From contig NZ_JACLQD010000004.1 in NCBI RefSeq assembly GCF_014243445.1, forward strand, positions 1 through 64,000: 64,000 nt of DNA. Direction: 5' to 3'. Every line of letters starts with the position of its first letter. Positions within the stretch are counted from its first letter, which is position 1. The notes beneath the pieces were generated by a model. That model ran no database searches. It was not told the DNA's origin and was given only the letters and a program-made list of their open reading frames with translations. The position numbers and the translations under genes were made by a program. Shown here piece after piece: positions 46,566-56,848 of this stretch. This DNA comes from Paragemmobacter straminiformis. Its GTDB lineage: Bacteria; Pseudomonadota; Alphaproteobacteria; Rhodobacterales; Rhodobacteraceae.

Positions 46566-49500
46566 TCAGAACTTCAACCCGTATTGCGCGTTCATCACCA
46601 GACTCCCCGCCGAGCCCAGGGTGACGCTTTCCTCAAGCTGGCCAGCGCCGAGGGCGTGGCTGTAACGAAGCTCAAGGCCCGTGCTGAGTGAAGTGGCCGT
46701 GCCTTCGAGGTCGAGCGCCAGATCGAAGTTGCGCTGTCTGGCGGCATCGTCCTGCGACAGTTCGATGCGCGCGGATAGCCCGCAGTCGGTCGTCAGGTCG
46801 TTGAAACCGTGGTCGCAGAACAGACCGGGCGTGACCGACAGCAGCATGGGCGAGCCGGGCAACAGGTCTTCGACCCTGACGCTGGCGAAAAGCCGCATCC
46901 CGATCACTTCGGGGACGGTCACGCTGCCTGCATCCTTCAGCAGGCCGCGCGTCAGGGTCAGGTCGCCGTTTCCGCCCGGCGACCATGCAAGGTCGATCCC
47001 GGCTCTGGGCGTGAAGGCAAGCCCCATTGCCTGCGCCTCGCCCGAGAGCGCGGCACCGGCAAAGAGGGCCCCGTAGGTATAGGCTCCGTGGGCGTCGATG
47101 ACGCCTCCGACACGGTCGAAGGCGAAGTCGAACCCGTGGCGACCGGCCGCAAGACCGAGGTAATAGTCGAAGTACAGATCCTCGCCGAGGCGCTGCGCCC
47201 CGTAGAGCCCGGCGTTGAGCCCGAAGCCGAGGATCGTGCCCGATGCGCCCGCCGAGATGTCGCTGCGCGTCGCATAGGCCCCGATGAAATGCCCTTGCAG
47301 GCGATCGGTGCCGACAAGCCTTTCCTTGCGGACCGAGAGGTTGACCATGGTCTGGCTGAGGCCGCCGTCGGATGACATGTGGCGCGCGCTGCCCGACAGG
47401 ATGCGCCAGCTGCCCGTGGCGCATTCGCGGTCTTCACGGTTGAAGCCCGCGTCGAGACGGTTGCCATTGGCCCCGCTGTCGCTGTCGAAGGAATGGCTGG
47501 CCGTCGAGGTATCGACGCAGCCATTGGCCCCCGGCGCGTCCTCGATCAGGGTCAGGACGACGCCGCCCTTTCCCGCGCGACCGGCACCCGCCGCACCATA
47601 GCCGCGCGCCGCGATCTGCCAGCCGTCAACATGCCGGTCACGCAATCCCGCCACGATTGCGGCGGCGCGGGCATCTGTCAGACCCTGCGCCGCATCTGCC
47701 GCTTCTTGCGCATCGGCGTAGACGCCGATTTCGAAGCGGCTGTCCGGACAGCGGCGCAATCCGGCTGCGATACGGTCGAGCGCCTGTTCCGACCCCGGCG
47801 ACAGCGCGGCGCCGTCGAAGGTGATCGGCTGTTCGGCAAGGATCGTCTCGATCTGCGTCTGGCACAGCGCCTTGTCCTGCGACTGGAGCCGTTTGAGCGC
47901 AGCTTCGGCATAGCCCTGCATGGTCTTGCCCTGCTGCTGAAGCGTCATCGCAAGATCATCGCGCAAGATCGCCTCGACATCGGCCTTGACCATCGGCAGC
48001 AGGTCGGCGTCGAGGGGAATGTGGTTGTGGACCACGCCGTTCGACGTGTTCGCGATATTGGAGGGCACGAAGACGAAATCGAAGGACATGTAATAGAGTT
48101 TCGACGTGCCCGAGGTTGGCACGGCATCGGCCACCACCGGCTGGATTCCTCCGCCCAATGAGGGGGACATCGCCCCCGCCGCAGGCTTGTAGACCGCCGA
48201 AGGCTTGTATCCCGGCCGCTCGACGCGCAGCCGGTAGGTGCCGCTCGGTGCGATTGAAGGGTCCAGAATATAGACGTAGATGCCGCTGGAATCGGTCACG
48301 CTGCCGTTGGTTTGGCCGAGCGTTGTGTTCAGCCAGTCGTCCGGAACGGGGATGCCGTTGTATTCCAGTGTGACCTTTGCCCCGGCCAGCGGCGCGAAGG
48401 TTTCGGAGTCGTAGACGACCCCACTCGGGTCGATGGAAAAGGCGTCCTGACGGACCTGCATCGCGCCCGCATCGACGGACAGGTCCGTGATGCGGTTGCC
48501 CGAAGCCGCGCCGCCCTGACTGACGGCCGTCAGCGGGGCCGAAGGATCCGACGCGAATTCCACCCCGTAAGTGCCGGGCGGCAGGCCGGTGAAGGCATAG
48601 CTGCCATCCGCCGCCGTGACGACCGATCTCGGCACGCCATTGTCGAGGACGTAGTCATAGACCCCCGGCGCGGTCTCGGTCAGCAGATAGACCGTCACAC
48701 CCGCCTGCGGTGCAAGATATTCCCGCACGGTCCCGCCGATCTCGCCGGGGAATTGGGTTCCCGTCGCTTCGCCGCTGTCGGTGTTGTTGCCGGTGACCTT
48801 GCTTTCGGCCGACACTGCCGGTCCGCTGGGCGGGGTTCCCGTCACGGTGGCAAGGTTTTCGACCCCGCCTGCCGCTATCGCCCCGGCGTCGAGCCGGAAG
48901 CTGGCGTCAAACGTCCAGACCTCGCCGACATCCAGTGTATCGTCGGTCAGGATGCCGCGCGGGGTCGGCCCCGACGTCAAGGTCAGGCTGTTGCCCTTCG
49001 CGTCCCTGAAAGCGTCGTCAAGCGTCACGTTCGTAAGCGTTACGTTGCCGGTGTTCTCGACCTCGATCGTGTAAAGCAGGGTATCCCCGACACGCACCCC
49101 GTCATCCAGCGCCGAGTCGTCGACCGTCTTCTTGACCGAGATGACGGCTTTCGCCGCCAGCGTGGTCGTGGTCGGCGCGCCGTTGCCGGTGCCTGCGGTG
49201 GCGTTGCCTGTGCTGGCCGATGAGGATTCGACGCTGATCCGGTCGCCGCTGCCCGAGGGCGGGTTGGCGCTGGCGACGGCAAGGTTCTCGACCTTGCCCG
49301 CGTCGATGTCGCCCTGCGTCAGGGCATGGCTGGCCGAATAGGTCCATGTCTCGCCCAGATCGAGCTTGGCATTGGTGTTCGCATCGCCCGAGACATAGGC
49401 CTCGTCCGTTGTCAGCGCGTCGACAAGGGTGACGCCGGAAAGGGTGGCGTTTCCGCTGTTGGCCACGTTGATCGTATACGAGATCACCTCGCCGACCTTC

Positions 49501-51890
49501 GGCGCTGCGGAGAGAGCGGTTGCGTCGGCGACCTTCTTCACCGTCATGGCGGGGGAGGCCGCCAGCGTGGTTGTGGTCGGTGCGCCGTTGCCGGTGCCTG
49601 CGGTGGCGTTGCCGGTGCTGGCCGATGAGGATTCGACGCTGATCCTGTCGCCGCTGCCCGAGGGCGGGTTGGCGCTGGCGACGGCGAGGTTCTCGACCTT
49701 GCCCGCGTCGATGTCGGCCTGCGTCAGGGCGTGGCTGGCCGAATAGGTCCATGTTTCGCCCAAGTCGAGCTTGGCATTGGTATTGGCATCGCCCGAGACA
49801 TAGGTCTCGTCCGTTGTCAGCGCGTCGACAAGGGTGACGCCGGAAAGGGTGGCGTTTCCACTGTTCGCCACGGTGATCGTATACGAGATCACCTCGCCGA
49901 CCTTCGGCGCTGCGGAGAGAGCGGTTGCGTCGGCGACCTTCTTCACCGTCATGGCGGGGGAGGCCGCCAGCGTGGTCGTGGTCGGCGCGCCGTTGCCGGT
50001 GCCTGCGGTGGCGTTGCCTGTGCTGGCCGAGGAGGATTCGACGCTGATCCGGTCGCCGCTGCCCGAGGGCGGGTTGGCGCTGGCGACGGCGAGGTTCTCG
50101 ACCTTGCCCGCGTCGATGTCGGCCTGGGTCAGGGCATGGCTTGCCGAATAGCTCCATGTCTCGCCCAAGTCGAGCTTGGAATTGGTGTTCGCATCGCCCG
50201 AGACATAGGTCTCGTCCGTTGTCAGCGCATCGACAAGGGTGACGCCGGAAAGGGTGGCGTTTCCGCTGTTCGCCACGGTGATCGTGTAAGAGATCACCTC
50301 GCCAACCTTCGGCGCTGCGGAGAGAGCGGTTGCGTCGGCGACCTTCTTCACCGTCATGGCGGGGGAGGCGGTCACAGCCAGCAGAGTCTGGTCATTGGTC
50401 GTGTTGCCGTCGGTATCGTCACCGTCGTCGGTGACATCGGTCACGGCCGCGCCCGTCGGCGGCGTTCCTGCCACGGTCGCGGTGTTGGTCAGGCCGCCCG
50501 CGTCGATATCGGCCTGGGCGACGAGATAGGTGGCGTGAAAGCTTGCCGTCGCGCCCGGAGCCAGTGTCGTCGACCCCGAGGCGAGCGTGAAGCTGCCGAG
50601 GCTGTTGGTCGCGGATGTCAGATCGGCCTTCTTGAGCGTGTCGCTTTGCACCGTGACGCCGGTCAAGGTGACATTGCCGGTGTTGGTCGCGGCGACCGTG
50701 TAGGTGACCGTATCGCCTGCGGACAGGCCGCTCGGGACCACATCGTTCGTGATCGCGGCGGTCTTTACGCCGTCGATGGCGGGGGATGCGGGCAGCAGCA
50801 CGATGGCCCCGCCCGATGCGGCGGGTGCGCTGGAGGCGGTCGAGGCCACGCCATTCGCGGCACTGTAGGCGGTGACTGCCGTGCTGGTTCCGGACTCGGC
50901 CGCCGCGACGCTGGCGACGTTCTCGACCTTGCCGGCATTCACCTCGGTTTGCGTGAGGGTGTGGCTGACGGTCCAGCGCCATGTCTGGCCGGGTTGCAGG
51001 ACCGAGGCGTTGGTCAGGGCCGCGGCGTTGTCGACCGTGCCGTCGGAATTGGTGTCGAGCCCGAGGTAGGTTCGGGTCGTGGCGAAACTGTCGGCAAAGG
51101 CCGAGTAGACGAGGTTCGATGTCCCCGTGTTCTTGGCGGTCACGATCCAGCCGATGCTGTCGCCGGATTTGGCGTTCGGCACCGAGGCGTCGGAATCTGT
51201 GGCGGTCTTGGTGACGGTCAGTTCGGGGACCGTTGCGGTGACGGCGTCGTAATAGGTGTTCAATTCCTGAACCAGCGAGGCCGGACGGAAGTTTGCGCTT
51301 CCGATGAAGCTCGAGGCTGCGGTGCCGTCGAAGACATAGGTCCTGTTTCCGCCGCTCTTGGTCAGGTCGGCGAAGAAGTTGGTGCCGTCGGTCGGGCCGA
51401 CACGATCGAAGTAAAGGCTTTTGGCGGGGTTGAACGTGTTGGCGATGGAGACGCTTTCGCCTTCGGGCAGCATGAAGCCGAAGCCCTCGATCTTGCCGCC
51501 CGGCTGGTCTAGCCAGTTCACGCAGACAAGGAAGCTGATCGTTCCATTGGTGGAACCGGCCACCTTGGCCGGGTCGACGGTCAGCCTTAGGGTGACGGCC
51601 ACATCGTTGCCCTGGCTGTCGCAGCCCGTCTGGATGGCCTCGAAGCGGCCGCTCGCGGTGTCCTGGACGAATTCGACGTTGGAAATGCCCGGAACGGACA
51701 AAAGGCTGGCGGGCGAGCCGATGTTTTGCAGCTGCGATCCGTCGAAGGTGCCATAGCCCACATCGCGGAAGGCGACGGCCACCTCGGTCGCTGTTGCGGC
51801 TTGCGCCGAGCCCATCGCCAAGACGAAGGCCAGGCTTTTCAAGCCGGAGGAGGCCACGGCGAGGTGACGGTGGAGGAAAGATTTGGGCAT
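46566..51890 (-). CDS. giant repeat surface protein (DUF11 repeats, OmpA-like domain, beta-barrel)
   Basis: 1774 residues from the ATG at 51890; signal peptide to about residue 30 (AMGSAQA). Order: an N-terminal domain (about 30-230), then some six DUF11-type beta domains, three of them nearly identical units of 135 residues starting SPAMTVKKVADATAL, then a Cna_B-like domain (ADGSYAFTGLPPGTYGVEF), an OmpA-like region (TFDGAALSPGSEQALDRIA with GVYADAQEAADAA) and a C-terminal barrel-like region ending MNAQYGLKF with terminal Phe, as in outer-membrane proteins. Probably displayed on the cell surface as an adhesin or stalk. No clear ribosome binding site. It is a single gene. Confidence 0.8.
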   Translation of the reverse strand: MPKSFLHRHLAVASSGLKSLAFVLAMGSAQAATATEVAVAFRDVGYGTFDGSQLQNIGSPASLLSVPGISNVEFVQDTASGRFEAIQTGCDSQGNDVAVTLRLTVDPAKVAGSTNGTISFLVCVNWLDQPGGKIEGFGFMLPEGESVSIANTFNPAKSLYFDRVGPTDGTNFFADLTKSGGNRTYVFDGTAASSFIGSANFRPASLVQELNTYYDAVTATVPELTVTKTATDSDASVPNAKSGDSIGWIVTAKNTGTSNLVYSAFADSFATTRTYLGLDTNSDGTVDNAAALTNASVLQPGQTWRWTVSHTLTQTEVNAGKVENVASVAAAESGTSTAVTAYSAANGVASTASSAPAASGGAIVLLPASPAIDGVKTAAITNDVVPSGLSAGDTVTYTVAATNTGNVTLTGVTVQSDTLKKADLTSATNSLGSFTLASGSTTLAPGATASFHATYLVAQADIDAGGLTNTATVAGTPPTGAAVTDVTDDGDDTDGNTTNDQTLLAVTASPAMTVKKVADATALSAAPKVGEVISYTITVANSGNATLSGVTLVDALTTDETYVSGDANTNSKLDLGETWSYSASHALTQADIDAGKVENLAVASANPPSGSGDRISVESSSASTGNATAGTGNGAPTTTTLAASPAMTVKKVADATALSAAPKVGEVISYTITVANSGNATLSGVTLVDALTTDETYVSGDANTNAKLDLGETWTYSASHALTQADIDAGKVENLAVASANPPSGSGDRISVESSSASTGNATAGTGNGAPTTTTLAASPAMTVKKVADATALSAAPKVGEVISYTINVANSGNATLSGVTLVDALTTDEAYVSGDANTNAKLDLGETWTYSASHALTQGDIDAGKVENLAVASANPPSGSGDRISVESSSASTGNATAGTGNGAPTTTTLAAKAVISVKKTVDDSALDDGVRVGDTLLYTIEVENTGNVTLTNVTLDDAFRDAKGNSLTLTSGPTPRGILTDDTLDVGEVWTFDASFRLDAGAIAAGGVENLATVTGTPPSGPAVSAESKVTGNNTDSGEATGTQFPGEIGGTVREYLAPQAGVTVYLLTETAPGVYDYVLDNGVPRSVVTAADGSYAFTGLPPGTYGVEFASDPSAPLTAVSQGGAASGNRITDLSVDAGAMQVRQDAFSIDPSGVVYDSETFAPLAGAKVTLEYNGIPVPDDWLNTTLGQTNGSVTDSSGIYVYILDPSIAPSGTYRLRVERPGYKPSAVYKPAAGAMSPSLGGGIQPVVADAVPTSGTSKLYYMSFDFVFVPSNIANTSNGVVHNHIPLDADLLPMVKADVEAILRDDLAMTLQQQGKTMQGYAEAALKRLQSQDKALCQTQIETILAEQPITFDGAALSPGSEQALDRIAAGLRRCPDSRFEIGVYADAQEAADAAQGLTDARAAAIVAGLRDRHVDGWQIAARGYGAAGAGRAGKGGVVLTLIEDAPGANGCVDTSTASHSFDSDSGANGNRLDAGFNREDRECATGSWRILSGSARHMSSDGGLSQTMVNLSVRKERLVGTDRLQGHFIGAYATRSDISAGASGTILGFGLNAGLYGAQRLGEDLYFDYYLGLAAGRHGFDFAFDRVGGVIDAHGAYTYGALFAGAALSGEAQAMGLAFTPRAGIDLAWSPGGNGDLTLTRGLLKDAGSVTVPEVIGMRLFASVRVEDLLPGSPMLLSVTPGLFCDHGFNDLTTDCGLSARIELSQDDAARQRNFDLALDLEGTATSLSTGLELRYSHALGAGQLEESVTLGSAGSLVMNAQYGLKF
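49141..50355 (-). repeat. three tandem 405-bp repeats inside the surface protein gene
   Basis: Near-identical 405-bp units at 49141-49545, 49546-49950 and 49951-50355, each encoding 135 residues of a DUF11-type domain with the linker GDRISVESSSASTGNATAG. Differences are a few bases per unit. Such young repeats change copy number easily by recombination or slippage. Confidence 0.92.
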
Positions 51891-52486
51891 TTGGTGGAAA
51901 ACCGCGATGAGGACTGTCGACCCCTGACAGCAAGAACCGTGCCGTACTTCCCGGCTTTGGCCGAGTCCTGTCGGCAAATGCCATGTTTGCCCGGCCAGAG
52001 GCATGTCTTGCAGACTTTATGCTGCCGCCTGCGTGGATCGGGTCGCGGTCGCCGGATTGCGGCAGATGCCCGTCTGTGCCGTGGAAACGGGGGCGTCTGA
52101 CGGTGCCGGGCCGTGCCTGCAAACGGCAGCCATGTTCCGGTGACGGTGGTCCGGCCGATGTTGGACCCGTCGGGAGGGCCGCGCGGCTTTCTGGCCGTCT
52201 TGTGCGGCGATCCTGCACGCCGCAGGCGGGTACCGGTGACGGGTGGTCTGCGCGATTGGCGTGGCCCCTTGCCGAACGGCGGGGCGGGCGGGAATTTCGG
52301 CGGCCGTGATTGCCGAAGCCGCCGGAAGAGGCGTAGACATCCGGACGGGTTCCGGCTGTGGCCGGAGCGGTGACCGTTGCGCTGCCTGCTTTGGGGGAAG
52401 AACGCGTTGAAGATGACGGATATGAACCTGCGGGTGGTCGTGCGGGGCCGTGCGTGCCGGATGGCCTGCGTTGCGCGGGGGCGGTT
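51891..52486. other. intergenic region upstream of surface protein
   Basis: About 600 bases between divergent genes. Frames here are Arg/Pro/Ala-rich on both strands and none has a convincing start. Promoters for both genes should lie here but no clear -35/-10 pair can be fixed. Confidence 0.4.
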
Positions 52487-53470
52487 GTGCTGAGCGGGCT
52501 GCGCAGGGCCGAGGCGGCGTTGCGGCGTGTCGGCATCGACCGCTACATGATGCTGCTGTTCCTGACCGTTCTTGCGGCCAGCCTTGCACCCGCGCGGGGC
52601 GAGGTTGCGGCGGGGTTGAAGCAGGTGACGTTCTGGGCGGTTTCACTTTTGTTTTTCATCTACGGGGCGAAGCTGTCGACGGCGACGATCCTGTCGGGGC
52701 TGACGAACTGGAAGTTGCAGACGGTCATCCTGCTATGCACCTTTGCGCTGTTTCCGCTGCTCGGGCTGGCGCTGAACCCGCTGGCGGGGCTGTGGCTTCC
52801 GGCGGCGATGGGGATCGGCTTCCTTTACATCGGCTGCCTGCCTTCGACGGTTCAAAGCTCGATCGCCTTTACGTCGGTCGCGGGGGGGAATGTGGCGGGG
52901 GCGGTCTGCGCCGCGTCGATCTCGAACCTGATCGCGGTGGTGCTGACGCCGGTGATGCTGGCGCTGCTGGTGCCGCAGGGGGGCGAGCATGCGGTGGATG
53001 CCGGGGCGATCTGGACGATCTGCAAGCAGATATTGCTGCCCTTTGCCTTGGGCCAACTGTGCCGGCCGCTGCTGGCCGATTTCCTGAACCGGCAGAAATT
53101 GCCGACGATGATCGTGGATCGGGGGTCGATCCTGCTGATCGTCTACGCGGCCTTTTCGGCGGGCGTGGTCAACGGCATCTGGAGCAAGCTGTCGGCAGGT
53201 GCGCTGGTGCTGACGGTGGGGCTGTGTTTTGCCATGTTCGTGGTGGTCGTCGCCGTGGCGCTGGCGGCGGGGCGGGCGATGGGGCTGGGGCGGGCGGACC
53301 TTTATGCCGTGCTGTTCTGCGGCTCGACGAAAAGCCTTGCCACCGGATTGCCGATGGCGGGGATTCTGTTCGCGGGGCCGGACCTGCCGCTGATCGTGCT
53401 TCCGCTGATGGTCTATCACCTGATGCAGCTGGTGCTATGCGCGCTGATCTCGCAGCGGGCGGCCGGCTGA
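52487..53470 (+). CDS. bile acid:sodium symporter family (YfeH-like) transporter
   Basis: About 327 residues from a GTG at 52487; the frame is open further upstream and an internal ATG at 52547 is also possible, so the start is uncertain. Nine to ten hydrophobic helices (MMLLFLTVLAASLAPARGEV, VSLLFFIYGAKLSTATILSG) and the motifs LPSTVQSSIAFTSVAGGN and GSTKSLATGLPMA typical of the SBF-like group. The transported anion is unknown. It ends 7 nt from the convergent isomerase gene. Confidence 0.85.
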   Translation: MLSGLRRAEAALRRVGIDRYMMLLFLTVLAASLAPARGEVAAGLKQVTFWAVSLLFFIYGAKLSTATILSGLTNWKLQTVILLCTFALFPLLGLALNPLAGLWLPAAMGIGFLYIGCLPSTVQSSIAFTSVAGGNVAGAVCAASISNLIAVVLTPVMLALLVPQGGEHAVDAGAIWTICKQILLPFALGQLCRPLLADFLNRQKLPTMIVDRGSILLIVYAAFSAGVVNGIWSKLSAGALVLTVGLCFAMFVVVVAVALAAGRAMGLGRADLYAVLFCGSTKSLATGLPMAGILFAGPDLPLIVLPLMVYHLMQLVLCALISQRAAG

Positions 53471-53477
53471 GGCCGCG

Positions 53478-54038
53478 TCACTCGAGATTGGTGTGACGGG
53501 CGCGCATGGCGTCGGGCGGTTCGCCGAGGTGGTCGCGCAGGGCGAGGACGAGAAGCTCGAAGGCGAGGAACTGGGCGCCTTCGAACAGAGAGCCCATCGG
53601 CAGGACGCTGGTGGCGGCAGGCCCCTTGTCATTGGCCATCGTCTGGGCGGGGATGAGGAAAACGCGGTCCGCGGCCCGTGACGCGCTGCCCTGCGGCTGG
53701 GCGGTGATGCAGGCCACGCGGGCGCCGGCGGTGCGGGCGACACCGATCAGCCCGTCGACGGTGGAAAAACCGCCCGGACCCGCGCTGACCAGCAACAGGT
53801 CGCCCGGGCCGACCGGCGGGCAGGACATGTCGCCCACGACATGGGCATCGAGGCCCATGTGGTAAAGCCGCATGGCAAGGGCGCGCATCATCAAGCCCTC
53901 GCGTCCGACGCCGTAGCAGACGATGCGGCGGGCGGCGGCAAGTTCGTCCACCATGCCCGACATGGCCGCAGGGGCGATGGCGGCGACGGCTTCGCGGATT
54001 TCGGCGGCGGCGCGGGTGGCTTGGTCGGCCAGTGACAT
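53478..54038 (-). CDS. SIS-domain sugar isomerase (6-phospho-3-hexuloisomerase-like)
   Basis: 186 residues from the ATG at 54038, with GAAAGG upstream; the frame upstream of that is not coding. SIS motif region [39 protein letters not shown] and a C-terminal helix region [16 protein letters not shown]. This length and pattern match the hexulose-6-phosphate isomerase family, but no hexulose-6-phosphate synthase is next to it. Divergent from manC. Confidence 0.82.
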   Translation of the reverse strand: MSLADQATRAAAEIREAVAAIAPAAMSGMVDELAAARRIVCYGVGREGLMMRALAMRLYHMGLDAHVVGDMSCPPVGPGDLLLVSAGPGGFSTVDGLIGVARTAGARVACITAQPQGSASRAADRVFLIPAQTMANDKGPAATSVLPMGSLFEGAQFLAFELLVLALRDHLGEPPDAMRARHTNLE

Positions 54039-54205
54039 GGGGAAACCTTTCGTTGCGCCAAGGGCGGGGTCGGCCCAATCTGCGGCAAAGATCGGCCTTC
54101 GTCGAGCGGGACGGGAAGGCCGGACGGTCTTGGCAGGCTTGCGGTGGAAGGGGGAAGGGGTCAATCTACCTTTGCGTGTAATTGTCCCCTTGTGCGAGTG
54201 ATGCG

Positions 54206-55660
54206 ATGATCTATCCGGTGTTGTTGTGCGGCGGGTCCGGCACGCGGCTTTGGCCTTTGTCACGCAAGAGCTTTCCCAAGCAGTTCACGGCGTTGTCGGG
54301 GCCGGAAAGCCTGTTTCAGGCGACGGTGCGCAGGGTCGGGGATGGCCGCTTTGCGCCGCCGGTCGTGGTGACGGCGGCGGATTGCCGCTTTATCGTGGCC
54401 GAACAGATGCAGGCCGCCGGACGCGACCCTGCGGCGATATTGATCGAGCCCGCGCCGCGCGGCACAGCCCCCGCGATACTGGCGGCGGCATTGCATTTGG
54501 CGGCAAAGGGGCCGGAGACGCTGATGCTGGTCTTGCCCTGCGATCATGCCATGCCGGATGCGGCGGCCTTCCGGCAGGCGGTGGACCGGGGCAGGGCCGC
54601 CGCGTTGGAGGGGCGGATTGTGACCTTTGGCATCACGCCGACGCGGGCCGAAACGGGGTATGGCTGGCTTGACCCCGTAAAGGCGTCGGGCGACGTGTCG
54701 GGCGGGGCGGCTGTTGCCCTGCGCGGCTTTGTGGAAAAGCCCGATGCCGCCGCCGCCGCGCTGATGCTGGCCGAGGGCGGGTATCTGTGGAATTCCGGCA
54801 TGTTCCTGTTCACGGTCGGGACCCTTCTCGATGCCTGCTTGCGCCATGCCCCCGATCTGCTCGCCCCGGTCGAAGCCGCGATGCGGGGGGCGCGGGCCGA
54901 TCTGGGGTTTCTGCGGCTGGACCCGGCGGCATGGGCGCGGCTGCCCTCGATTTCGATCGATCATGCGGTGATGGAGCGGTGCGACGGGCTGGTCGTGGTG
55001 CCTTTCGCGGGAGAATGGGCCGATCTGGGCGGATGGGACGCGGTGGCGTCGGCCATGGGAACAGACGCAGCGGGCAATGCGCTGGGCGGTGCCGTGACGG
55101 CGATCGGTTGCGAGGGGTCGTTGCTGCGGTCCGAGGATGCGGGGGTGGAACTGGTGGGTATCGGCCTGCGCGGGATCATTGCCGTGGCGTCGGGGGATGC
55201 CGTGCTGGTTGCCGATGCCGCACGGGCGCAAGAGGTGCGGCTGGCGGTGGATGCCCTGCGCGCCAAGGGGGCGCGGCAGGCCGAGCATTTCGCCCGCGAC
55301 CATCGCCCCTGGGGCTGGTTTCAGACGCTGGCGCTGTCGGACCGGTTTCAGGTCAAGCGGATCGTGGTGAAACCGGGGGCGGCGCTGTCGCTGCAAAGCC
55401 ATGTGCATCGGGCCGAGCATTGGGTTGTCGTCTCGGGCACGACGCGGGTGACCATCGGGGGCGATGTCCGGCTGGTGAGCGAGAACCAGTCGGTCTATGT
55501 GCCGCTTGGTGCGGTGCATCGCCTGGAGAACCCCGGCAAGGTTGCGATGCATCTGATCGAGGTGCAGACGGGCACCTACTTGGGCGAGGATGACATCACG
55601 CGCTACGATGACGTCTATGCGCGCCCCGTCGATGGCGCGGCCTTCCAGAGCGAGTCGTAG
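54206..55660 (+). CDS. manC: mannose-1-phosphate guanylyltransferase / mannose-6-phosphate isomerase
   Basis: 484 residues from the ATG at 54206. Nucleotidyl-transferase motif [19 protein letters not shown], then [10 protein letters not shown] and [10 protein letters not shown]; the C-terminal cupin isomerase domain has [28 protein letters not shown] and [10 protein letters not shown]. It makes GDP-mannose for surface polysaccharide; the phosphomannomutase gene lies 3.5 kb downstream. It runs 46 nt into the convergent glycosyltransferase gene. Confidence 0.93.
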   Translation: MIYPVLLCGGSGTRLWPLSRKSFPKQFTALSGPESLFQATVRRVGDGRFAPPVVVTAADCRFIVAEQMQAAGRDPAAILIEPAPRGTAPAILAAALHLAAKGPETLMLVLPCDHAMPDAAAFRQAVDRGRAAALEGRIVTFGITPTRAETGYGWLDPVKASGDVSGGAAVALRGFVEKPDAAAAALMLAEGGYLWNSGMFLFTVGTLLDACLRHAPDLLAPVEAAMRGARADLGFLRLDPAAWARLPSISIDHAVMERCDGLVVVPFAGEWADLGGWDAVASAMGTDAAGNALGGAVTAIGCEGSLLRSEDAGVELVGIGLRGIIAVASGDAVLVADAARAQEVRLAVDALRAKGARQAEHFARDHRPWGWFQTLALSDRFQVKRIVVKPGAALSLQSHVHRAEHWVVVSGTTRVTIGGDVRLVSENQSVYVPLGAVHRLENPGKVAMHLIEVQTGTYLGEDDITRYDDVYARPVDGAAFQSES

Positions 55661-56673
55661 ACGCTGCGGATGCCGGCGACCTCGGCCTCGATGCCGAAGA
55701 GGCCTGTGGCGCGGTCGCGGGCGGCGGCGGCGGCGGCGGCGTGGCGGGCCGGATCGGACAGCAGGGCAATGGCGGCGTCGGCAGCACCGGCCCAATCTTC
55801 CTGCGCGACGATCTCTCCTGCGGTCTTGCCCACGAATTCGGCGAAATGTCCCGCCTGCGAGGCGATCACCGGCACGCCGCAGGCCATCGCCTCGAGCGGG
55901 GTCATGCCGTAGCCTTCGTAGCGGGGCAGGGCCATGAGGAGCGCTGCACCCCGCAGGATGCCGGGCATCGCGTCCGAGGGCACCTCGCCGGGAAAGAGGA
56001 TGCGGTCGGTCAGGCCGGCGGCGGCGATCTCGGCGCGCAGCGTGGTGAGGAAGTCGGCCTCGGCCGGTTTCGCCATGCCGAGAACGACGGCGGTCGCTTG
56101 CGGCAGATGCGGCAGGGCGCGGATCATCGCCTTGACGAAAAGGTCGGTGCCCTTTTCGTTGCGGATGCGCCCGACGGTGACGATGCCGTAAGCGCCGGGA
56201 AAGCCGGTTGCGGCCCATGCCTTGGCGCGGTCGGCGGCGGGGGTGAAGCGGGCGGTATCGACGCCATGCGGCACCACGGCGCGCACATGGGGCACCAGTG
56301 CGGCGGCCAGCGGTGTCGTCGCCACGACCGCGTCCATCCGGCTGATGAGCCAGCGCGGCAAAGCCGAATGGCGGCGCTGGGCGGCCGAGGTAAAGACGAT
56401 GCGCACAGGCAGCCGCAGGATATCGCGGGCGACGAGTGCTGCCAGCATTTCCGCATTGCGGCGCACATGCCAGATCGCGAAGGGCAGGCCCTTTGGCACG
56501 TTGCGCGACAGGGAAAATGCCCGCAGCACCGGCACGGGGGCAGGGCAGTCGGGCAGGGGGTGGCCTACGAGAACAGCGTCAAGCCCGCGCTTCTGCGTTG
56601 CCAGAACGGCCGCCGCAGTGGCCGATACGCCGGTAAAACGCGGGTTGAAATTGGTCACGAACAGCGCGGGCAT
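55615..56673 (-). CDS. glycosyltransferase family 4
   Basis: 352 residues, two-domain GT-B fold. Donor-binding region VTVGRIRNEKGTDLFVKAMI and the EX7E-type motif RYEGYGMTPLEAMACGVPVI. It probably adds a sugar to lipopolysaccharide or another surface glycan, given the neighbouring manC and lipid A genes; the donor is unknown. Confidence 0.88.
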   Translation of the reverse strand: MPALFVTNFNPRFTGVSATAAAVLATQKRGLDAVLVGHPLPDCPAPVPVLRAFSLSRNVPKGLPFAIWHVRRNAEMLAALVARDILRLPVRIVFTSAAQRRHSALPRWLISRMDAVVATTPLAAALVPHVRAVVPHGVDTARFTPAADRAKAWAATGFPGAYGIVTVGRIRNEKGTDLFVKAMIRALPHLPQATAVVLGMAKPAEADFLTTLRAEIAAAGLTDRILFPGEVPSDAMPGILRGAALLMALPRYEGYGMTPLEAMACGVPVIASQAGHFAEFVGKTAGEIVAQEDWAGAADAAIALLSDPARHAAAAAAARDRATGLFGIEAEVAGIRSVYDSLWKAAPSTGRA

Positions 56674-56848
56674 GAAACTCGTCCTAAGGCTGTGCCCATA
56701 CGTGGTGAGGGTTGTCCGGCTGTCAACCCTGACGCGCCGAAGCGTAGCGCCATCGGTGGCGAAGCGCCGTCGGCGGCTTGTGAGCGGAACGGGGCGGGGA
56801 TATAAACTTTGATTAACGCAAGCGCCCCCGCCGGCGCGAAGGGATGCG

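Noticed and set aside
49141-50355. CRISPR array, because of regularly repeated sequence
   Set aside because: Units are 405 bp, in frame, nearly identical throughout and encode a protein domain; there are no short repeats with unique spacers and no cas genes.
52017-52646. Minus-strand 209-residue frame near the SBF transporter
   Set aside because: Arg/Pro/Ala-rich, overlaps the start of the transporter gene antisense, and has no recognisable features.
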